The notes beneath the pieces are model-generated. The model worked only from the letters and a program-made list of their open reading frames with translations, was not told where the DNA came from and made no database searches. Position numbers and translations under genes: made by a program. A stretch of DNA of 64,000 nucleotides from an uncultured Polaribacter sp. (GTDB lineage Bacteria; Bacteroidota; Bacteroidia; Flavobacteriales; Flavobacteriaceae), in assembly GCA_947497755.1 (NCBI GenBank), contig CANMHT010000003.1, positions 62,001 to 126,000 of the forward strand. Reading direction: 5' to 3'. Below, in pieces: positions 36,657 to 46,363 of the stretch (position 1 is its first letter; every line of letters starts with the position of its first letter).

Positions 36657-37454
36657 ATGAAAGATATTCAGAGTATTCAAAATCCAACCATTAAAACTAT
36701 TCTAAAACTTCAAGAAAAGTCTCGTGAACGCAAAAAGATGGGATTGTTTATTATTGAAGGTAAAAGGGAAATTACATTGGCAATTAATGGTGATTATAGC
36801 TTAAAAACTATTCTCTTTTGTGAAGAGCTTATTGCTAAAGAAGATGTTGATTTGATGTTAAATGATGCTGTTGAATTGATTACTATCAGTAAAGAAGTCT
36901 ATCAAAAAATTGCCTATAGAGATACAACAGAAGGCATTATTGCTGTAGTCAATACAAAAAAATTAGGATTAGAATCATTAGAATTTAAAACCACTACTCC
37001 ACTTATTTTAGTTGCAGAAGCTCCTGAAAAACCTGGAAATATTGGAGCTATACTAAGAACGGCAGATGCGGCTAATTTAGATGCTGTACTAATTGCCAAT
37101 CCAAAAACTGATTTATACAATCCAAATATTATTAGATCAAGTGTTGGTTGTGTATTTACCAATCAAATAGCAACAGGTACAAGTGCAGAAATTATTCAGT
37201 TTTTAAAAGAGAAGAATGTACATATGTATGCTACCACACTTCAAAATTCTAACGAGTATCACAAAGAAAACTATACACAAGCATCTGCAATTGTAGTTGG
37301 TACAGAAGCAACAGGTTTAACTCAAGAATTTAGAGATGCTGCCACACAAAATATTAATATTCCAATGCAAGGTGCTATAGATTCTATGAATGTTTCTGTG
37401 GCTGCTGCTATTGTTATTTTTGAAGCCAAACGTCAACGAAATTTTAACTATTAA
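36657..37454 (+). CDS. SpoU/TrmH family RNA 2'-O-methyltransferase
   Basis: 265 residues from the ATG at 36657; an in-frame TTG nine bases upstream is unlikely. An N-terminal substrate-binding domain (KTILKLQEKSRERKKMGLFIIEG) is followed by the knotted SPOUT domain with motif 1 EKPGNIGAILRTADAANLDAVLI, motif 2 VVGTEATGLT and motif 3 IPMQGAIDSMNVSVAAAI. It methylates a ribose of rRNA or tRNA; the exact target is not clear. Its stop overlaps the M48 protease start by one base (TAATG). Confidence 0.92.
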   Translation: MKDIQSIQNPTIKTILKLQEKSRERKKMGLFIIEGKREITLAINGDYSLKTILFCEELIAKEDVDLMLNDAVELITISKEVYQKIAYRDTTEGIIAVVNTKKLGLESLEFKTTTPLILVAEAPEKPGNIGAILRTADAANLDAVLIANPKTDLYNPNIIRSSVGCVFTNQIATGTSAEIIQFLKEKNVHMYATTLQNSNEYHKENYTQASAIVVGTEATGLTQEFRDAATQNINIPMQGAIDSMNVSVAAAIVIFEAKRQRNFNY

Positions 37455-38686
37455 TGACACCGACCACACTCTTTTATATATTTATTGCAATTCTGATTAT
37501 CAATTTTATTATTGATAAAGTATTGGATTTTTTAAATGCCAAACATTTTAACGATCCAATTCCTAAAGAATTAAATGATGTTTATGAAAAAGACGAGTAT
37601 GAAAAATCACAAGCTTATAAAAAAGTAAATGCGAAATTTTCTACCATTACAGGGTTCTTTTCTATCAGTGTAACTTTGGCTTTTTTCTTTTTAGATGGTT
37701 TTCAGTTCATAGATGAAATTGCCAGAAATTATAGCGAGAATTCTATTCTAATTACACTTATTTTTTTCGGAATCATCGTACTAGGTTCTGATCTAATTAA
37801 TACACCTTTTGCTTACTATAAAACCTTTGTAATTGAAGAACGATTTGGCTTTAATAAAACCACTAAAAAACTCTTTATTTTAGATAAAATCAAAGGTTTA
37901 CTAATGACAGCAATTATTGGGGGCGGAATTTTAGCTCTGATTACTTGGTTTTATGCCTTTGCTGGAAGTAATTTTTGGCTCTATGCATGGATACTTGTAG
38001 CAGTTTTTTCCCTTTTTATGAATATGTTTTATTCTAAATTGATTGTTCCATTATTTAACAAGCAATCTCCTTTAGAAGATGGTGAATTAAAATCTGCCAT
38101 AGAAGAGTATGCCACAAAAGTAGGATTTACACTCGATAATATTTTTGTAATTGACGGTTCTAAACGATCTACCAAAGCAAATGCTTACTTTTCTGGTTTT
38201 GGAAAACAAAAGCGAATTACTTTATATGACACACTAATAAATGATTTAGAAACTGAAGAAATTGTTGCTGTTTTGGCACATGAAGTTGGTCATTATAAGC
38301 GCAAACATATCGTTTTTAACCTCATTAGTTCAATTTTATTAACCGGTTTTACTCTTTGGTTGCTTTCATTATTTGTGAGTTTGCCTATTTTTTCAGAAGC
38401 CTTAGGTGTTTCAAAAACTAGTTTTCATATTGGTTTAATTGGCTTTGGTATTCTCTACTCTCCTATTTCAGAAATTACAGGTTTGTTTATGAATTTGATG
38501 TCTAGAAAATTTGAATATCAAGCAGATAACTACGCTAAAGACACTTACAAATCAAATGCATTAATTAGCTCTTTAAAAAAAATATCTAAAAATAGCTTAA
38601 GTAATTTAACGCCGCATAAAGCTTATGTTTTTATGCATTATTCACATCCTACATTGCTACAAAGAGTTCAAAATTTGATGAAATAA
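37454..38686 (+). CDS. M48 family metallopeptidase (Ste24-like)
   Basis: 410 residues. It has about seven membrane helices and the zinc motif LAHEVGHYKRKH (His 276, Glu 277, His 280), with a later Glu in FEYQADNYA. The topology and N-terminal PKELNDVYEKDEYEKSQAYK match the CAAX prenyl protease 1 / Ste24 group. In bacteria such proteases are linked to membrane protein quality control. Translationally coupled to the SpoU gene. Confidence 0.92.
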   Translation: MTPTTLFYIFIAILIINFIIDKVLDFLNAKHFNDPIPKELNDVYEKDEYEKSQAYKKVNAKFSTITGFFSISVTLAFFFLDGFQFIDEIARNYSENSILITLIFFGIIVLGSDLINTPFAYYKTFVIEERFGFNKTTKKLFILDKIKGLLMTAIIGGGILALITWFYAFAGSNFWLYAWILVAVFSLFMNMFYSKLIVPLFNKQSPLEDGELKSAIEEYATKVGFTLDNIFVIDGSKRSTKANAYFSGFGKQKRITLYDTLINDLETEEIVAVLAHEVGHYKRKHIVFNLISSILLTGFTLWLLSLFVSLPIFSEALGVSKTSFHIGLIGFGILYSPISEITGLFMNLMSRKFEYQADNYAKDTYKSNALISSLKKISKNSLSNLTPHKAYVFMHYSHPTLLQRVQNLMK

Positions 38687-38747
38687 TTTTTCTATCAAAA
38701 ATTGAAAAAATCTTTGTTCTATTCATTATTTATTTTACTTTTAAGAT

Positions 38748-40964
38748 ATGACGTACACGGCAACCATAGAAGAGGAAAATAAAGAAATCGCTAAGCGATA
38801 CAAAGACCTATTAAAAGGTACTTATCAAGCATTATCTACAGAAGATAAAAAGTTAATTCGTTCTGCATTTGATATTGCAGTAGAAGCACATTCAGATCAA
38901 AGAAGAAAATCTGGAGAACCCTATATTTATCATCCAATTGCAGTTGCAAAAATTGTAGCTTATGAAATTGGTTTAGGAGCTACTTCTATTGCAGCTGCTT
39001 TACTACATGATGTGGTAGAAGATACAGATTATACTGTAGAAGATATGGAGCGATTATTTGGAGAAAATATTGCTCGTATTGTAAGTGGTTTAACTAAAAT
39101 TTCTCGTTTAAACAAAGGTCAAAATGCCTCTATACAAGCTGAGAATTTTAGAAAAATGTTATTGACTTTACATGACGACGTACGTGTAATTTTAATAAAG
39201 ATTGCAGATCGTTTGCACAATATGCAAACGATGGATTCTATGCCAGAATACAAGCAAGTTAAAATTGCTTCAGAAACACTTTATATTTATGCTCCATTAG
39301 CGCATCGATTAGGATTGTACAACATCAAAACAGAATTAGAAGACTTAGGTTTAAAATATACCGAACCTGATGTTTACAATGATATTTTAAGTAAGATTAC
39401 AGAAAGTAAAGAAGAACAACAAAAATACATAGATTCTTTTGCTGCTAAGTTACACGAAGGACTTAAAAGAGAAGATTTTGAATATGAAATAAAAGGTAGA
39501 AGTAAGTCTATTTTTTCTATCAGAAGAAAAATGCGCAAACAGAATGTTTCTTTTGATGAAGTCTATGATAAGTTTGCTATTAGAATTATTTTCAAACCAG
39601 TTTCTAAAGATGAAAAATTTGATGCTTGGAAAATTTACTCTATTGTAACTGACTACTTTAAACCCAATCCATCTCGTTTAAGAGATTGGATATCACAACC
39701 AAAATCTACAGGTTATGAAGCATTACATATTACTGTTATTGGTCCTGAAAGTAAATGGGTAGAAGTACAAATTCGTTCTGAAAGAATGGATGAAATTGCA
39801 GAAAAAGGATATGCTGCACATTTTAAATACAAACAAGGTAATGTCAAAGAAAATGGTCTAGAAGAATGGTTAAACAAGCTTAAAGAAACCTTAGAAAATC
39901 AAAGTGTAAATGCTGTTGATTTTGTAGAAGACTTTAAACTAAACTTATATTCTAAAGAGATTTTTGTTTTTACTCCTAAAGGAGATTTAAAATCTCTACC
40001 AAAAGGAGCATCTGCACTAGATTTTGCCTTTTCAATACATACAGACATTGGCTTAAAATGTAGAGGCGCAAAAGTAAATGGAAAATTGGTTCCGCTTAGT
40101 CATGAATTGAAAAGTGGTGATCATGTTGAAGTACAAACCTCTTCTGTAAACAAACCCAATGTTCGATGGTTAGATTTTGTAATGACTGCCAGAGCTAGAA
40201 CCAAGATTAAAGCAGCATTAAAAGAAGAAGAAAAAGCGATTGCTGAAGAAGGAAAAGCTATTTTGGCAAGAAAGCTTCGTCATTTAAAAATTACCATGAA
40301 TGATCGTGTTGTAAACCAAATGGCAGCTTATTTTTCTTTAAAAACTAGTTTCGATTTATTTTATAGAATTGGTAATGGTGCTATTGACAATGCTCAATTA
40401 AAAGCCTTTGTTAATCAAAAGAACAATGCTTTTATCAGTTTCTTTAAAAACAGATTAAAAAGAAATACTGGAAAAGAAATCATTGACAAAGAGGAAGTTA
40501 CCCATAAATATGATGCTTTAGTTTTTGGTAAAGAAGATGAAAAGTTAGATTATACATTGTCTAAATGTTGTAATCCAATTTCTGGAGATAAAGTCTTTGG
40601 TTTTTTAACAATTAATGACGGAATAAAAGTGCATAAAATGGATTGTCCGAATGCTATTGCCATGCAATCTAATTATGCATACAGAATTATGCAAGCCAAA
40701 TGGATCGATTCTACCAAACAAGAATTTAAAGCCATTTTAAGAGTTAGCGGTATAGATAAAAAAGGAATTGTAAACCAACTTACTAGAATTATTTCTACCA
40801 CGATGGATGTCTATATTCACAACATCAATATTTCTGGTGATGAAGGTGTTTTTGAAGGAAAACTTTCTATTAGTGTTAAAAATAAAGTGCAATTAACCAA
40901 GTTAATCAACAATATAAAGAAGGTAGATGGTGTACAAAAAGTAGATCGTGTAAACACCATGTAA
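38748..40964 (+). CDS. Bifunctional (p)ppGpp synthetase/hydrolase, RelA/SpoT family
   Basis: 738 residues with the full long-RSH order. The HD hydrolase domain has HDVVEDTDYT (about 85-95) and KIADRLHNMQT. The synthetase domain has RIIFKPV and GYEALHITVIGPESKWVEVQIRSERMDEIAEKGYAAHFKYK. The TGS domain has FVFTPKGDLKSLPKGASALDFAFSIHTD. The zinc-finger/ACT C-terminus has LSKCCNPISGD and LRVSGIDKKGIVNQLTRIIS. An intact HD motif and an intact synthetase core mean it can both make and destroy the stringent-response alarmone. Confidence 0.95.
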   Translation: MTYTATIEEENKEIAKRYKDLLKGTYQALSTEDKKLIRSAFDIAVEAHSDQRRKSGEPYIYHPIAVAKIVAYEIGLGATSIAAALLHDVVEDTDYTVEDMERLFGENIARIVSGLTKISRLNKGQNASIQAENFRKMLLTLHDDVRVILIKIADRLHNMQTMDSMPEYKQVKIASETLYIYAPLAHRLGLYNIKTELEDLGLKYTEPDVYNDILSKITESKEEQQKYIDSFAAKLHEGLKREDFEYEIKGRSKSIFSIRRKMRKQNVSFDEVYDKFAIRIIFKPVSKDEKFDAWKIYSIVTDYFKPNPSRLRDWISQPKSTGYEALHITVIGPESKWVEVQIRSERMDEIAEKGYAAHFKYKQGNVKENGLEEWLNKLKETLENQSVNAVDFVEDFKLNLYSKEIFVFTPKGDLKSLPKGASALDFAFSIHTDIGLKCRGAKVNGKLVPLSHELKSGDHVEVQTSSVNKPNVRWLDFVMTARARTKIKAALKEEEKAIAEEGKAILARKLRHLKITMNDRVVNQMAAYFSLKTSFDLFYRIGNGAIDNAQLKAFVNQKNNAFISFFKNRLKRNTGKEIIDKEEVTHKYDALVFGKEDEKLDYTLSKCCNPISGDKVFGFLTINDGIKVHKMDCPNAIAMQSNYAYRIMQAKWIDSTKQEFKAILRVSGIDKKGIVNQLTRIISTTMDVYIHNINISGDEGVFEGKLSISVKNKVQLTKLINNIKKVDGVQKVDRVNTM

Positions 40965-41107
40965 CAATCATTTAGATAGTATTTTAAGTGTAGATAAGAA
41001 AAAGAAGTCTTAACTATTTTTCTTGCAGTAAAGCTGTCTTTTATCTAACTTTCGGTCGGCTTATAATATCATTTTATAAAAAGACTTTTTTTATAGATAA
41101 ATAACCG

Positions 41108-41115
41108 TAAATTTG
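41108..41115 (+). promoter_or_regulatory. -7 box of the fur-like gene
   Basis: TAAATTTG matches TAnnTTTG, 22 bp before the ATG. Just upstream (41078-41094) lies the near-palindrome AAAAAGACTTTTTTT, similar to the sequence in the norC leader and rrf2 promoter. Confidence 0.5.
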
Positions 41116-41137
41116 TCGTTTCGTTAAATATAGAAAA

Positions 41138-41599
41138 ATGGGTACAAAAGAAAATCAAGATATTGTTAAAAATGTCTTTACTACATTTTTAGAGACTAAA
41201 AAGCATAGAAAAACTCCTGAAAGATATGCCATCCTTCAAGAAATTTATGACTTAGAAGATCATTTCGATATTGAGTCTTTATATATCAATATGAAGAATA
41301 AAAATTATCGAGTGAGTAGAGCTACCTTGTACAATACTATAGAATTACTTTTAGAATGTGGATTGGTTAGAAAACATCAGTTTGGAGGTCAATCAATGGC
41401 GCATTACGAAAAAAGTTACTTCGATAAACAACATGATCATGTTATCTTAACCGATACTGGTGAAGTAAAAGAATTTTGTGACCCAAGAATTCAAATTATA
41501 AAAAAGACTATTGAAGAAGTTTTTGACATTGAAATTCACAACCACTCACTCTATTTTTACGGAACAACAAAAAAACAAACAGAACAAAACGACAACTAA
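41138..41599 (+). CDS. Fur family transcriptional regulator
   Basis: 153 residues. The N-terminal winged helix (about 1-85, [28 protein letters not shown] ... [20 protein letters not shown]) and dimerisation domain with [19 protein letters not shown] are typical of Fur. The C-x-x-C zinc motifs of many Fur/PerR proteins are missing; only FCD and histidines are present. That is also seen in some Bacteroidota Fur. Whether it senses iron, peroxide or zinc cannot be told. purA follows 20 bp later and may be co-transcribed. Confidence 0.88.
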   Translation: MGTKENQDIVKNVFTTFLETKKHRKTPERYAILQEIYDLEDHFDIESLYINMKNKNYRVSRATLYNTIELLLECGLVRKHQFGGQSMAHYEKSYFDKQHDHVILTDTGEVKEFCDPRIQIIKKTIEEVFDIEIHNHSLYFYGTTKKQTEQNDN

Positions 41600-41619
41600 C
41601 ATACAACAACACACAACTA

Positions 41620-42891
41620 ATGGCAGTAGATTTATTACTAGGCTTGCAATGGGGAGATGAAGGAAAAGGTAAAATTGTAGATGTACTTACTTCTAAATAC
41701 GATATTATTGCACGCTTTCAAGGTGGTCCAAATGCAGGACATACTTTAATCTTTGATGGAGCAAAACATGTTTTACATACAATTCCATCTGGAATTTTTC
41801 ACGATACAGCACTTAATGTTGTAGGAAACGGAGTAGTAATTGACCCAGTAATTTTTAAAAGAGAATTAGAAAATCTAGACAAACACAACATCGATTATAC
41901 TTCTAAACTTTTAATCTCTAGAAAAGCACATTTAATTTTACCTACACATAGATTATTAGATGCTGCATCTGAAACTTCTAAAGGAAAAGCTAAGATTGGT
42001 TCTACATTAAAAGGTATTGGTCCAACTTATATGGACAAAACGGGTAGAAACGGAATGCGTGTTGGAGATCTAGAACTAGATAATTGGAAAGAAAAATATC
42101 ATGCTCTTACGCAGAAACATTTAAAAATGTTAGACTATTTCAATGTGCAAATTGATTACGATTTGGACGAATTAGAAGCTGAGTTTTCTGAAGGTATTAA
42201 AAAATTAAAAACTTTACAGTTTATCGACTCTGAAGCCTATTTAAACACCGCTATTAAAGAAGGTAAAAGTATTTTAGCAGAAGGTGCTCAAGGATCTTTA
42301 TTAGATATTGATTTTGGAACTTACCCTTTTGTAACTTCTTCAAATACAACTGCAGCAGGAGCTTGTACTGGATTGGGTGTTGCTCCTAATAGAATTGGAG
42401 ATGTTTTTGGAATCTTTAAAGCATACACAACACGTGTAGGTTCGGGACCTTTCCCAACAGAATTATTTGATGAAGATGGAGCTACTATGGCTAAAGTTGG
42501 ACATGAATTTGGTGCTACAACTGGAAGACCAAGACGTTGTGGATGGTTAGATTTAGTAGCTTTAAAATATGCTGTAGATGTAAACGGAGTTACCCAATTA
42601 ATGATGATGAAAGGTGATGTGTTATCTGGTTTTGACACTTTAAAAGTATGTACATCTTATACTTATAAAGGAGAAAAAATTGAGCATTTACCTTATAATA
42701 TTGAACCAGAAAATGTATCTGTAAATTATTCAGAGTTTAAAGGTTGGGATGAAGATTTAACCCAAATGACTTCTGCTGATCAATTACCTCAGAACTTATT
42801 GGACTATGTTGCTTTTATTGAAAAAGAAACTGGTGTTCCTGTAAAAATTGTTTCTGTAGGACCAGATAGAAAACAAACAATCGTTAGATAG
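41620..42891 (+). CDS. purA: Adenylosuccinate synthetase
   Basis: 423 residues. It has the GTP-binding WGDEGKGKIVD at the start, GNGVVIDP, GIGPTYMDKTGRNGMRVGD, the switch loop FVTSSNTTAAGACTGLG, and TTGRPRRCGWLDLV. It joins IMP and aspartate using GTP, the first step from IMP to AMP. It follows the fur-like gene closely and ends at a strong terminator. Confidence 0.97.
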   Translation: MAVDLLLGLQWGDEGKGKIVDVLTSKYDIIARFQGGPNAGHTLIFDGAKHVLHTIPSGIFHDTALNVVGNGVVIDPVIFKRELENLDKHNIDYTSKLLISRKAHLILPTHRLLDAASETSKGKAKIGSTLKGIGPTYMDKTGRNGMRVGDLELDNWKEKYHALTQKHLKMLDYFNVQIDYDLDELEAEFSEGIKKLKTLQFIDSEAYLNTAIKEGKSILAEGAQGSLLDIDFGTYPFVTSSNTTAAGACTGLGVAPNRIGDVFGIFKAYTTRVGSGPFPTELFDEDGATMAKVGHEFGATTGRPRRCGWLDLVALKYAVDVNGVTQLMMMKGDVLSGFDTLKVCTSYTYKGEKIEHLPYNIEPENVSVNYSEFKGWDEDLTQMTSADQLPQNLLDYVAFIEKETGVPVKIVSVGPDRKQTIVR

Positions 42892-42911
42892 TTATTCTAA
42901 ACTAATTATAT

Positions 42912-42939
42912 AAAAAGCACCTTAAATAAGGTGCTTTTT
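42912..42939. terminator. Bidirectional terminator between purA and norF
   Basis: A 13-bp perfect stem, AAAAAGCACCTTA / TAAGGTGCTTTTT, separated by two bases and with T run after and A run before. It ends purA (+) and the nor operon (-). Confidence 0.9.
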
Positions 42940-42942
42940 TTG

Positions 42943-43188
42943 TTATAATAGAAAGAAAATTAGCAGAAAGATTAGTGAGAAAATTACTATTGCAATTTTC
43001 CAAAACACATGTGCTTTTTGTATGTCCATAAAAAAGAACGCAACTCCTAAAAACTTTAGCCCTGAAAGTATCAAAATCAATTCTCTTAAAAAGTGCATCT
43101 TATAAAAAAGCCAAGAAATAGCACCAGAAAATAGTGTTATTACAAGAAGTAAAATCCAAATAACAAAGAGAGTTTTGTTTTGCATCAT
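42943..43188 (-). CDS. norF: Small membrane protein, NorF / oxidase subunit IV-like
   Basis: 81 residues with three membrane helices and the FFFMDIQKAHVFWK motif of the prokaryotic cytochrome oxidase subunit IV (COX4_pro) family. In nor clusters this small protein next to a subunit-III-like protein is called NorF. Its role is accessory: it improves nitric oxide reductase activity or assembly. It is the last gene of the nor operon and starts at the norE stop. Confidence 0.75.
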   Translation of the reverse strand: MMQNKTLFVIWILLLVITLFSGAISWLFYKMHFLRELILILSGLKFLGVAFFFMDIQKAHVFWKIAIVIFSLIFLLIFFLL

Positions 43189-43769
43189 TAAAAGATTAAA
43201 TAGATTACAGGAAATAATAGCAACCAGATAAGATCACACATGTGCCAAAAAGCTGCGCCAGCTTCAAAATCATCAATATTCACATCGTCTTTGTACTTCT
43301 TTAAACGAAAGTAACTTACTAGTAAAATTACCAAACCTACCAATACATGAATAACATGAAATAAAGTTAATAACCAGTAATAAGTAAAGAATGTATTATA
43401 ATCTATACCAATACCTGCTGTAATTTTAGTATAATATTCTATAGATTTTATCAATAAAAATAACCCTCCAAATACAATGGTTAGTTTTAGATAATTGATA
43501 GTCTTCTCTATTCTTCCTTGTTTTATTTGTTGCACAGCAATAGCCATAAAATAACCACTTGTTAATAAGAACAAAGTATTTATAAAACCATAAAAAGTAT
43601 TTAATAACGTTTTCGATTCATGAAAAAGAATTGCTTCTTGTTTCCCTTGATACAACATGGCAACCATAGCCATACCAAAAGTAATAAGCTCTAAAAAAAT
43701 AAGTATCCACATTAAAATCCCTCCTGGAGGATAATAGATGTTTTTTGTAGTATTTACTTCTTTTTCCAT
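43188..43769 (-). CDS. norE: NorE, cytochrome oxidase subunit III-like protein
   Basis: 193 residues from the ATG at 43767-43769, one base past the norD stop; a longer frame to 43796 would overlap norD. It has five or so membrane helices and subunit III features: PPGGILMWILIFLELITFGM, LLTSGYFMAIAVQ, FHVIHVLVGLVILL and AAFWHMCDLIWLLLFPVIYL. In denitrifiers NorE is an accessory protein of NO reductase, not a catalytic subunit. Tightly coupled to norD and norF. Confidence 0.82.
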   Translation of the reverse strand: MEKEVNTTKNIYYPPGGILMWILIFLELITFGMAMVAMLYQGKQEAILFHESKTLLNTFYGFINTLFLLTSGYFMAIAVQQIKQGRIEKTINYLKLTIVFGGLFLLIKSIEYYTKITAGIGIDYNTFFTYYWLLTLFHVIHVLVGLVILLVSYFRLKKYKDDVNIDDFEAGAAFWHMCDLIWLLLFPVIYLIF

Positions 43770-43770
43770 A

Positions 43771-45546
43771 CTAACTTTGCTGACGTATCTTTTCATAAAG
43801 TAATACCAACGATTTCAATAATTCAACTGGATTCGTTAAAATTTGATAATGGTTTTGCCCAAACATTTGAGGTAAATAATACTTTGCTTGAGCTTCTATA
43901 GCCAATGCATAAGAATGAATATTACGCTCATTTAATTCTCTTAATGCTTGTTTAATATCGTTAATTCCATAATTGCCTTCATACTTATCATAATCATTAG
44001 GTTTTCCGTCAGAAATTAAGATTACCCATTTATTCTTTGTTTCTCTTTGATCTAATAAAGCTCCTGAATGACGTAGTGCTGCTCCAATTCGTGTATATCC
44101 ACTAGGTTCTACTGCTCCTACTCTATACTTTGCTTGATTCCATTCATCATCAAAGTCCTTAATAGTGATATAACTAGAATGATTTCTCGTTTTCGAATAA
44201 AAACAATTGATGGAAAAATCAATATTATATTCATTCAAAATTTCTCCAAAAAGTATAGATACCTGTTTTTCTACATCAATTACTCTATTACCTGCTGCAT
44301 AAGCATCGCTTGATAAACTTACATCTAACAAAAGCAATATAGAAATGTCTTTTACTTTTTTCCTTTTAGAAGTGTAAATATTTTCTGATGGAGTTTGCTG
44401 AGAGTGTATCGCTACAAATAAATCTGTTAAGGCGTCTAAATCAAATTCCTCTCCTTGTGGTAATCTTTTTTGCTGATGAAATTGATTGTTTACATTACTC
44501 AACATTTTACGGAGTCCCATTAATGTAGCCCTATTTTCTGCTAGAGTTTTTTTATAGTAAGTAACATCTGTTTTTAATATTGATGTTGGATATACTTTAC
44601 AAAAGTCTTCTTTATACTTCTTCTTAGCAATATCCCATTCGTCATAAGTAATATGATATCCATTTTCATCTAAAGCAGCACTTTCAGATACCGTTGTATT
44701 TTCTATAAAATCTGCTTGATAAACTGAATGTGCTGTATCATCTACACGAACGGTAAACTTCATATTCAAATCTTCTAAAGCATTTGCATGATCTTCTAAT
44801 TCATCTTCTCCATCAAAGTCTTTAAAGTTTCCACCAAATTCATCGGCAGTTTCTACTTTTTCAAATTGATGTTGCAATACTGCATCTTCTTGTTGTTTTT
44901 GATCTATTTGTACAGAAATAATTTCTTCAATAGCAGAAGACTTTATTACTGTTTTTGCTTGTTTCTCTTGGGCTTTTTTAACTTTATCAGTAAAGTTTTT
45001 TAGTACATCCTTTTCTAATTCTTCAGTATTATTTCGCATCCATTTCCCATAAATAAACGAATAGTCTACTGGATTTTTTTGAGTTGCTTTTGATTTAAAA
45101 TATGTCTTAAACTTTTGGTAATACTGTTTTGTTACAGGAAACTGTTTAAAAAGCTCCTCTAAAACCTCTGGAGCAATATCTAATGCTTTCTTTTGAGAAA
45201 TTGATAAATCATGTTCTATATCATCTGTCCAATTTAGATTTTTATTCTTTTGTATGGATATATACAATACTCTAAAAAGGTAAAATGAAATGTTCTCTTC
45301 TAAACTTGAAAAAAAAGCTATTTGTCTTGGCAAAAAGAAATTATGATTTCTATATCCACCTTCTCTTTCTGCTTCATAAATTTCAATAGCTTCACCAGTA
45401 ATTGCTCTTGCAAACAAGGTTAGTCTAGGTTTTAACTCTTCTAACTTTGCTGCATGTAAAATAGTACTTTCTTGTGCCTTTTTTCTACGTTTAAAATAAT
45501 TGGCAAACTTTGTAAATATGTATTCATCTGGTTCAAACTCAAACAT
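43771..45546 (-). CDS. norD: NorD, von Willebrand A domain activation protein
   Basis: 591 residues. The C-terminal VWA domain (about 395-590) has an intact MIDAS motif, DVSLSSD, and further residues in SGYTRIG and ISDGKPND. The N-terminal two thirds are helical and acidic, as in NorD/CbbO. With the AAA+ protein NorQ it forms the chaperone pair that inserts the non-heme iron of NO reductase. One base separates it from norQ and from norE. Confidence 0.9.
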   Translation of the reverse strand: MFEFEPDEYIFTKFANYFKRRKKAQESTILHAAKLEELKPRLTLFARAITGEAIEIYEAEREGGYRNHNFFLPRQIAFFSSLEENISFYLFRVLYISIQKNKNLNWTDDIEHDLSISQKKALDIAPEVLEELFKQFPVTKQYYQKFKTYFKSKATQKNPVDYSFIYGKWMRNNTEELEKDVLKNFTDKVKKAQEKQAKTVIKSSAIEEIISVQIDQKQQEDAVLQHQFEKVETADEFGGNFKDFDGEDELEDHANALEDLNMKFTVRVDDTAHSVYQADFIENTTVSESAALDENGYHITYDEWDIAKKKYKEDFCKVYPTSILKTDVTYYKKTLAENRATLMGLRKMLSNVNNQFHQQKRLPQGEEFDLDALTDLFVAIHSQQTPSENIYTSKRKKVKDISILLLLDVSLSSDAYAAGNRVIDVEKQVSILFGEILNEYNIDFSINCFYSKTRNHSSYITIKDFDDEWNQAKYRVGAVEPSGYTRIGAALRHSGALLDQRETKNKWVILISDGKPNDYDKYEGNYGINDIKQALRELNERNIHSYALAIEAQAKYYLPQMFGQNHYQILTNPVELLKSLVLLYEKIRQQS

Positions 45547-45547
45547 A

Positions 45548-46351
45548 TCAAATCATTAAGTCGCACAGATCTTTTAAAGCTGCAATAATTTCTAAATCGT
45601 CTGTTAATGGTTCTACAATTGCAACATGTACCGATAATCTTTTAGGTAAACCAGACTGAATTAATTTTGCCGCATCAACTAACAAACGAGTAGAAACTGT
45701 TTCTGTTAATCCTAACTCTGTTAGATTTCTAATTTTTGTAGCTATGTTTACCAGTTTTTTTGCATCATTTTCTAAGATGGCCGTCTCATTTACTAAAATT
45801 TCTGCTTCATCTGTAGCTTCAGGGTACTCAAAAGATACCGCTATAAAACGTTGCCTAGTAGATGGTTTTAATTCTTTAAATCCTTTCTGATACCCTGGAT
45901 TAAAAGACGCTACCAACATAAAATCAGGATGCGCTTTAATTGTTTTACCTAATTTATCTATAAACAATTCTCGTCTATGGTCTGTTAATGAGTGTATCGC
46001 TACAATAACGTCTGGCCTGGCTTCTGCTATTTCATCTAAATATAAAATAGCTCCAGTTTTTACGGCTGTTGTTAAAGGTCCATCTAACCAAACTGTTTCT
46101 GCTCCTTTAATAATATATCTCCCAATTAAATCTGTAGAAGATGTTTCTTCATGACAAGAAACCGTTACCAAGTTTTTTTCTAGTTTGGAAGACATAAACT
46201 CAATAAATCTTGACTTTCCTGTTCCTGTAGGACCTTTTAATAGAAACGGAAGCTTTTGAGCATATGAATGCTCAAAAACCTCTATTTCTTTTGCTATAGG
46301 TTTGTAATATGGTGTGGTAATTACTCCGTTTAAATTATTGGTTGACTTCAT
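45548..46351 (-). CDS. norQ: NorQ, MoxR-type AAA+ ATPase
   Basis: 267 residues. Walker A is LLKGPTGTGKSRFIEFM and Walker B is AILYLDEIAEARPDV; sensor-type ASFNPGYQKGFKELKPSTRQRF follows. This is the CbbQ/NirQ/NorQ subfamily. It hydrolyses ATP to remodel NO reductase during cofactor insertion, together with NorD. It sits 12 bp after norB. Confidence 0.92.
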   Translation of the reverse strand: MKSTNNLNGVITTPYYKPIAKEIEVFEHSYAQKLPFLLKGPTGTGKSRFIEFMSSKLEKNLVTVSCHEETSSTDLIGRYIIKGAETVWLDGPLTTAVKTGAILYLDEIAEARPDVIVAIHSLTDHRRELFIDKLGKTIKAHPDFMLVASFNPGYQKGFKELKPSTRQRFIAVSFEYPEATDEAEILVNETAILENDAKKLVNIATKIRNLTELGLTETVSTRLLVDAAKLIQSGLPKRLSVHVAIVEPLTDDLEIIAALKDLCDLMI

Positions 46352-46363
46352 ACTACTTTCCTT

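Noticed and set aside
40965..41137. Terminator after the RelA/SpoT gene (AGAAAAA / TTTTTCT at about 40997-41028)
   Set aside because: Only seven A-T-rich pairs and no T run after the stem; too weak to list as a feature.
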